Source: Thetidibacter halocola (lineage in GTDB: Bacteria > Pseudomonadota > Alphaproteobacteria > Rhodobacterales > Rhodobacteraceae). Taken from it: a stretch of 64,000 nt of DNA. The notes beneath the pieces were generated by a model. It was not told the DNA's origin. It saw nothing but the letters and a program-made list of their open reading frames with translations, and made no database searches. Made by a program: the position numbers and the translations under genes. The stretch is from the NCBI RefSeq assembly GCF_018224955.1, contig NZ_JAGTUU010000005.1, positions 310,001 through 374,000 of the forward strand. Reading direction: 5' to 3'. Positions 59,937 to 64,000 of the stretch are shown in pieces. Every line of letters starts with the position of its first letter. Position 1 is the stretch's first letter.

Positions 59937-60446
59937 TCAGCCGCCCGTGGACTGCAGGTATGCGATCAGGTTTGCGCGATCCTCGGCCTTGGGAAGGCCG
60001 TTGAAACCCATCGTGGTGCCAGGTGCGGCGCTCTTGGGGCTCTCGAGGAAGTGGTTGAGGTTCTCGGGCGTCCAGACATCGCCCACCTGCTCGAGCGCAC
60101 CCGAGTAGTTGAACCCGGCCACCGCGTCGATGTTGCGCCCGACGACGCCGTTCAGGTGCGGACCGGTCGCGTCGGTGCCGTCGACCTTGTGGCAGGCGCG
60201 GCATTTGCCGAACACCTTTTCGCCCGCGGCGGCGTCCGCCGCTGCAAGCAGTTCCTCGAAGGGCACCTCGGCCACTTCTTCGGCGGGTTCGCTGTCACCA
60301 ACCTCTATCACGTAGGCCGCCACTTCCTCGCCGTGGCCGCCGCCAACATGATACAGGCTTTCCGCCGCCCATTTGCCGAGCAAAAAGATGAGCAGCGCGC
60401 CGCAAAGGCTGCCAACCACTTTCGTAAACGTCATCGTGTCAAGCAT
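59937..60446 (-). CDS. Membrane-anchored cytochrome c (CycM/c552-like)
   Basis: 169 aa. An uncleaved N-terminal helix ([19 protein letters not shown], ~residues 10-28), an acidic linker, then a class I cytochrome c domain with haem site CRACH and axial-Met region [11 protein letters not shown]. It resembles CycM, which links the bc1 complex to terminal oxidases. ATG at 60446 or 60434 is possible. It diverges from pheA. Confidence 0.9.
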   Translation of the reverse strand: MLDTMTFTKVVGSLCGALLIFLLGKWAAESLYHVGGGHGEEVAAYVIEVGDSEPAEEVAEVPFEELLAAADAAAGEKVFGKCRACHKVDGTDATGPHLNGVVGRNIDAVAGFNYSGALEQVGDVWTPENLNHFLESPKSAAPGTTMGFNGLPKAEDRANLIAYLQSTGG

Positions 60447-60563
60447 GGGGTGCCCTGTTTTCCTGCGTGTTCCCTCAGTCGGGCGGGTAAGTAGAGCTTC
60501 CCTCGGGCCAAAGCAAGATATAGAAGGCGCGACCAAACGACCGGGCAGGGGAGAAAACGCGCC

Positions 60564-61397
60564 ATGACCAAGCGGATCGCATTCCAGGGAGAGCCCGGTG
60601 CCTATTCCGACCAGGCCTGCCGCGAGGCCCGTCCCGACCACGAACCGCTGCCGTGTCGCAACTTCGAGGACGTGATCGGCGCCGTCAGGGACGGCCGCGC
60701 CGAACTGGCCATGCTGCCGGTGGAAAACACCACCTATGGCCGGGTGGCCGACATCCACCGGCTGCTGCCGGAATCGGGCCTGCGCATCGTCGACGAGGCG
60801 TTTGTGCGGGTGCATATCAGCCTGATGGCGCTGCCCGGCGTGCAGATCGAGGACCTGGAGGTGGTGCGCGCGCACCTGGTGCTGCTGCCGCAGGCGGCGT
60901 CCTTCCTGTCGCAATACGGCATAAAGGGCGAAGCGGCGGCAGACAGCGCAGGCGCGGCGGCGGATATCGCGCGGACGGGCAACCGCAAGGCGGGGGCGCT
61001 GGCCTCGGACCTGGCGGCGGACCTGAACGGGCTGCACATCCTCGCCCGCCACATCGAGGATCACGCCCATAACACCACGCGATTCCTGATCATGGGCAGC
61101 AAGCCGGATTACTCGCGCCGGGGCGATCACGGCATGATCACCACCTTCGTCTTCCAGGTGCGCAACATCCCGGCCGCGCTTTACAAGGCGATGGGCGGCT
61201 TCGCCACCAACGGCGTGAACATGACCAAGCTGGAAAGCTACATGGTCGGCGGATCCTTTACCGCGACGCAGTTTTACGCCGATATCGAGGGCCATCCCGA
61301 GGATCCGCCGGTGAAGCGCGCTCTGGAGGAACTCGACTACTTCACCGACATGCTGGAAATCCTCGGCGTCTATCCCCGCGACCCGCGCCGGGACTGA
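60564..61397 (+). CDS. pheA: Prephenate dehydratase
   Basis: 277 aa monofunctional enzyme converting prephenate to phenylpyruvate. N-terminal [16 protein letters not shown] and the catalytic TRF motif (NTTRFLIMG, near residue 172) are present. The C-terminal ACT domain has [16 protein letters not shown] where the common form is LTKIESRP. An aggggag ribosome site precedes the ATG. Confidence 0.95.
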   Translation: MTKRIAFQGEPGAYSDQACREARPDHEPLPCRNFEDVIGAVRDGRAELAMLPVENTTYGRVADIHRLLPESGLRIVDEAFVRVHISLMALPGVQIEDLEVVRAHLVLLPQAASFLSQYGIKGEAAADSAGAAADIARTGNRKAGALASDLAADLNGLHILARHIEDHAHNTTRFLIMGSKPDYSRRGDHGMITTFVFQVRNIPAALYKAMGGFATNGVNMTKLESYMVGGSFTATQFYADIEGHPEDPPVKRALEELDYFTDMLEILGVYPRDPRRD

Positions 61398-61588
61398 GCG
61401 GTTTCCGCAAGGAGCGGCTGCGCCGCGCCGGATGTCTCGCCGCCTGCCTGCGGCTGGCGGCTCGGGCCGCCCGTGGCGCCGTGGTGCGTTGGCAGGGCCG
61501 TCGCGGCGAAGGCGCGCGCCGGCATGTCGCAAACGGATGCGACCTCTCACGACGGTCTGGCGAAGGTCGGGCAAAACGGGAGGAACGG

Positions 61589-62536
61589 ATGCGAGTCGGA
61601 TTCATCGGTCTTGGGGCGGTCGGCGGAAAGCTGGCGGGTAATCTCATGCGCAACGGTGTGGCGCTGGCGGTGCACGATCTGGATGCCGCGAGGGTGGCGG
61701 AGTTCGTGGCCCAGGGGGCGACGGATGGCGGCAGTCCTGCCGCCCTGATGCGGAAGTGCGACGTGGTCATCACCTCGCTTCCCAGCCCGGCCGCGTCCGA
61801 GGCCGTTCTGGCCGCGATGCTGCCTGAGATGAAGACCGGCAAGACCTGGATCGAGATGTCGACCACCGATCCGGAGGTGATCGAGCGACAGGCGGCGCAG
61901 GTCGCCGCCACCGGGGCCGTGGCGGTCGAGGCACCGGTCTCGGGCGGGTGTCACCGGGCGGCGACTGGCAACATCTCTGTCTTCGTGGGCGGGCCGCGCG
62001 CCACCTTCGAGGCGGTGCTGCCGCTGATGACGATCCTCGGGCGCAAGGTGCTGCATACGGGCGACGTGGGCACGGCCTCGCGGCTGAAGGTGATGACCAA
62101 CTACCTGGCCACCGCCAACCTGCTGACACTGATGGAATCGCTGGTCACGATGAAGGCTGCCGGGCTGGACATGGCCACCACCTTTGAGGCCATCGCCATC
62201 AGTTCTGGCACATCCTTCGTGCATGAGACGGAAAGCCAGCTGATCCTGTCGGGCTCGCGCGACGTGGATTTCACGCTGGACCTGGTGGCCAAGGATGTGG
62301 GCCTGTTCCAGTCGCTGGCCGAGGCGCATGGCGTGCCGCTGAGCCTGTCGCCGCAGATCTGCGGCATGATCGCCGATGCGCAGGAGAAATTGGGTGCGCG
62401 GGCGCAGTCCGACCGGATGATCGAACTGCTGGAAGAGGCCACGGGCCTGTCCGTCCTGGCCGACGGTTTCCCGATGGAACTGGTGGATACCGAGCCGCCC
62501 GGTCTTGGCGCGGAATGGCCCGTGCGGCGCGGCTGA
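61589..62536 (+). CDS. NAD(P)-dependent beta-hydroxyacid dehydrogenase (HIBADH family)
   Basis: 315 aa. The cofactor motif [16 protein letters not shown] opens the protein, the substrate-binding block [13 protein letters not shown] is preceded by [16 protein letters not shown], and the catalytic Lys is in [14 protein letters not shown]. Members reduce 3-hydroxyisobutyrate, tartronate semialdehyde and similar acids; the exact substrate is unclear. ATG at 61589 has gggagga upstream. The preceding 190 bp is GC-rich with no gene seen. Confidence 0.9.
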   Translation: MRVGFIGLGAVGGKLAGNLMRNGVALAVHDLDAARVAEFVAQGATDGGSPAALMRKCDVVITSLPSPAASEAVLAAMLPEMKTGKTWIEMSTTDPEVIERQAAQVAATGAVAVEAPVSGGCHRAATGNISVFVGGPRATFEAVLPLMTILGRKVLHTGDVGTASRLKVMTNYLATANLLTLMESLVTMKAAGLDMATTFEAIAISSGTSFVHETESQLILSGSRDVDFTLDLVAKDVGLFQSLAEAHGVPLSLSPQICGMIADAQEKLGARAQSDRMIELLEEATGLSVLADGFPMELVDTEPPGLGAEWPVRRG

Positions 62537-62592
62537 CTTTCCCTGCCGCCGCTTTGCCGCTATGGGGCGGGAAAGAGGCAGGGAGTCGGGAC

Positions 62593-63072
62593 ATGAAAGA
62601 GCGGGAACTTGCGGTGATCGAGGCGTCGACGCCGCGTCGGCTGATCGGCGTCGGCTCGATGATGGGGCTGGGGGCGATGCTGCTGTATCTCGCCCTGACG
62701 TCGCCGCCGGCAAACATCTTCTGGCACATGTTCCTGATGGCGATGGGGGGAGGATCGCTGGTGCTGGGGCAGTTCACCTGGCGCGCCACCGGCGAGGCGC
62801 TGATCCTGACCGAGACCGAACTGCGCGAGCGCAGCGGCACGGTGCTGGCGCGGCTGGACGACGTGGAGCGCGTCGAGCGCGGCATGTTCGCGATGAAACC
62901 GTCGAACGGGTTCAACCTGGTGCTGCGCCAGTCCGGCGCGCGCGTCTGGCGGCCGGGCCTGTGGTGGCGGCTGGGCCGCAAGGTGGCCGTGGGGGGTGTC
63001 ACCTCGGGGTCGCAGACACGGCCCGTGGCCGACATCATCCAGCTGAAGATACAAGAACGCGCCGGGCGGTGA
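62593..63072 (+). CDS. Two-helix membrane protein of unknown function
   Basis: 159 aa. Two hydrophobic helices (~residues 18-35 and 42-60) are followed by a small beta-rich domain (ALILTETELRERSGTVLARLDDVERVERG) that resembles a PH-like bacterial domain. I do not recognise a named family. The start at 62593 has a gggag site 7 bases upstream. It follows the dehydrogenase by 56 bp and may share its transcript; it converges on the pilus-like genes. Confidence 0.75.
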   Translation: MKERELAVIEASTPRRLIGVGSMMGLGAMLLYLALTSPPANIFWHMFLMAMGGGSLVLGQFTWRATGEALILTETELRERSGTVLARLDDVERVERGMFAMKPSNGFNLVLRQSGARVWRPGLWWRLGRKVAVGGVTSGSQTRPVADIIQLKIQERAGR

Positions 63073-63106
63073 GGCCCGGCGCGCCAATCAGGTTCGGACG
63101 AATGCG

Positions 63107-63772
63107 TCAGCTGTTGTCGGTGCCGCACTCGCTCCACAGCATCGCCGCGACCTCGTCCGAGGTGAGCGTGTTGGCCGACGCGTAATCCTGCACCCGCTGT
63201 TCGCAGGTCACGATCTCGCCGGCGCTTTCGCTGCGGCCGCCGGCGACTTGCGGCGTGTAACGCGGGCGGGTGAAGCTGAAGGTGGTGATGTCGAAGGCGT
63301 CGAGCCCCACCTTGAACACCGGCGCGTAGTGGTCCCAGCTTTCGACCACGATCAGGTGGTCTCCGTCATGGACGGTGGGCAGGCGATCGCTGAAATCCGA
63401 CAGGTCGCCCGTGCCGGCATTGCCGCGCACATGGCTCCATTCTTCGGTCCAGCTGTCGGTGTCCTGGTCATAGCTGACCATCGTCAGGCGCAGGCCGCCA
63501 CCGGTCGCGCCGCTCCGGGTCAGGACGTTGAACAAGCTGAAGGTGCTGTCGACGAAGGGCGCCTCGATCCGGTCGGTCTGGCGCGAGAGCATGTCGCTGA
63601 TGGCGTAGTTGGCCTTCTGGTTCACGCTCTGCTGGCGAAATACGTCGAAATACACCCAGCCAACCCCGAAAAGCCAGAGCAGGACAGGCAGGACGATGAT
63701 CGCTTCGGTGGTGATGTCGCCGCGGGTTTCCCTGGCGAAACCACGAAACCATTGGGTCAGGGATCGGGTCAT
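63107..63772 (-). CDS. TadE/TadF-like pilus assembly protein
   Basis: 221 aa from the ATG at 63772; an upstream TTG would add five residues. The N-terminus has GDITTEAIIVLPVLLWLFGVGWVYFDVFRQ, the pseudopilin-like hydrophobic segment with the conserved Glu of TadE/F/G proteins (Glu near residue 23). The rest is a periplasmic domain with two Cys near the end. It lies 11 bp after another TadE-like gene, so both probably belong to a tight-adherence pilus locus continuing beyond the window. Confidence 0.8.
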   Translation of the reverse strand: MTRSLTQWFRGFARETRGDITTEAIIVLPVLLWLFGVGWVYFDVFRQQSVNQKANYAISDMLSRQTDRIEAPFVDSTFSLFNVLTRSGATGGGLRLTMVSYDQDTDSWTEEWSHVRGNAGTGDLSDFSDRLPTVHDGDHLIVVESWDHYAPVFKVGLDAFDITTFSFTRPRYTPQVAGGRSESAGEIVTCEQRVQDYASANTLTSDEVAAMLWSECGTDNS

Positions 63773-63783
63773 GGCCTCGCTCC

Positions 63784-64000
63784 TCAATCGGGTTCGTGCA
63801 CGAAGGCGGTTGCGGAAACGAGGCCGGTATATCCGTTCTCGTCCTTGGGCAGGCCGGCGCCCAGCGTGCCAAGCGGGGTCAGCGGCTTGAACTTGTAGCA
63901 GGCGCGCAGCAGCATGACGTCATGCGCACCGGCATGGTCGAACTTGCGGTGCGGCGTGACGGTGGTCGAGGTTTCCACGCAATCGGCCTTGGCCGGCGGT
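63784..64000 (-). CDS. TadE-like pilus assembly protein, C-terminal part
   Basis: Partial: the frame is open to the window edge and only about 71 residues are seen. The end (LLRACYKFKPLTPLGTLGAG, then LVSATAFVHEP) matches the usual C-terminus of TadE-type minor pseudopilins. Co-directional with the next TadE/F-like gene. Confidence 0.7.
   Translation of the reverse strand, partial: PPAKADCVETSTTVTPHRKFDHAGAHDVMLLRACYKFKPLTPLGTLGAGLPKDENGYTGLVSATAFVHEPD

Overview
The window is high-GC DNA with the gene content of a marine Rhodobacteraceae (Roseobacter-type alphaproteobacterium). The evidence is form I aerobic CO dehydrogenase, the ccoNOQP/ccoGHIS/fnrL/hemN oxygen-response block, TRAP transport, methylated-glycine catabolism enzymes, and two very acidic RTX proteins. 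The species assignment is an inference from gene content; no rRNA or tRNA gene is visible.

Layout. 0.2-11.6 kb holds two secreted RTX (calcium-binding beta-roll) proteins: a 3072-residue giant and an unusual fusion of a PnrA/BMP-type nucleoside-binding domain to RTX repeats. Both end in the same kind of type I secretion tail. 11.8-15.7 kb is a dctP-dctQ-dctM TRAP transporter whose small permease carries an extra TM2 and coiled-coil region. 15.9-17.5 kb holds a GNAT acetyltransferase and rsgA. 17.6-25.3 kb (minus strand) is a coxM-S-L-[DUF305]-D-E-F-G operon for aerobic CO oxidation with a form I active-site loop. mreB follows, then two exported or anchored unknowns. 28.1-34.6 kb is a plausible glycine-betaine/dimethylglycine demethylation block (homocysteine S-methyltransferase family, DMGDH-like flavoprotein, unknown membrane protein, TMADH-like flavoenzyme). 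34.7-41.4 kb holds ytoQ, mscL, a CDF metal exporter, divergent ald/lrp, a GMC oxidoreductase and two EF-hand exported proteins.

41.5-53.8 kb is a microaerobic respiration island. It contains ccoS, ccoI, ccoH and ccoG, then ccoP, ccoQ, ccoO and ccoN, a tandem universal stress protein, a decayed marR beside a DUF1428 gene, fnrL and hemN. Five FNR-type boxes lie in its intergenic gaps. One sits far upstream of ccoG in front of a hairpin-ended, gene-free segment that could be an FNR-controlled small RNA, and one is centred 41.5 bp before the hemN ATG, which suggests a leaderless mRNA. 53.9-59.7 kb is a yejABEF-type peptide importer. The end holds a membrane-anchored cytochrome c, pheA, a beta-hydroxyacid dehydrogenase, a two-TM unknown, and two TadE/TadF-like genes, the last cut by the window edge.

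The genes suggest a surface-ocean lifestyle: supplementing energy with CO, scavenging organic acids, peptides and methylated osmolytes, switching to a high-affinity oxidase at low oxygen, and exporting large Ca-binding proteins. The least explained items are the nucleoside-binding/RTX fusion, the 86-residue super-repeat shared by both RTX proteins, the His-rich DUF305 protein inside the cox operon, the TM2-DctQ fusion, and the candidate FNR-driven small RNA.
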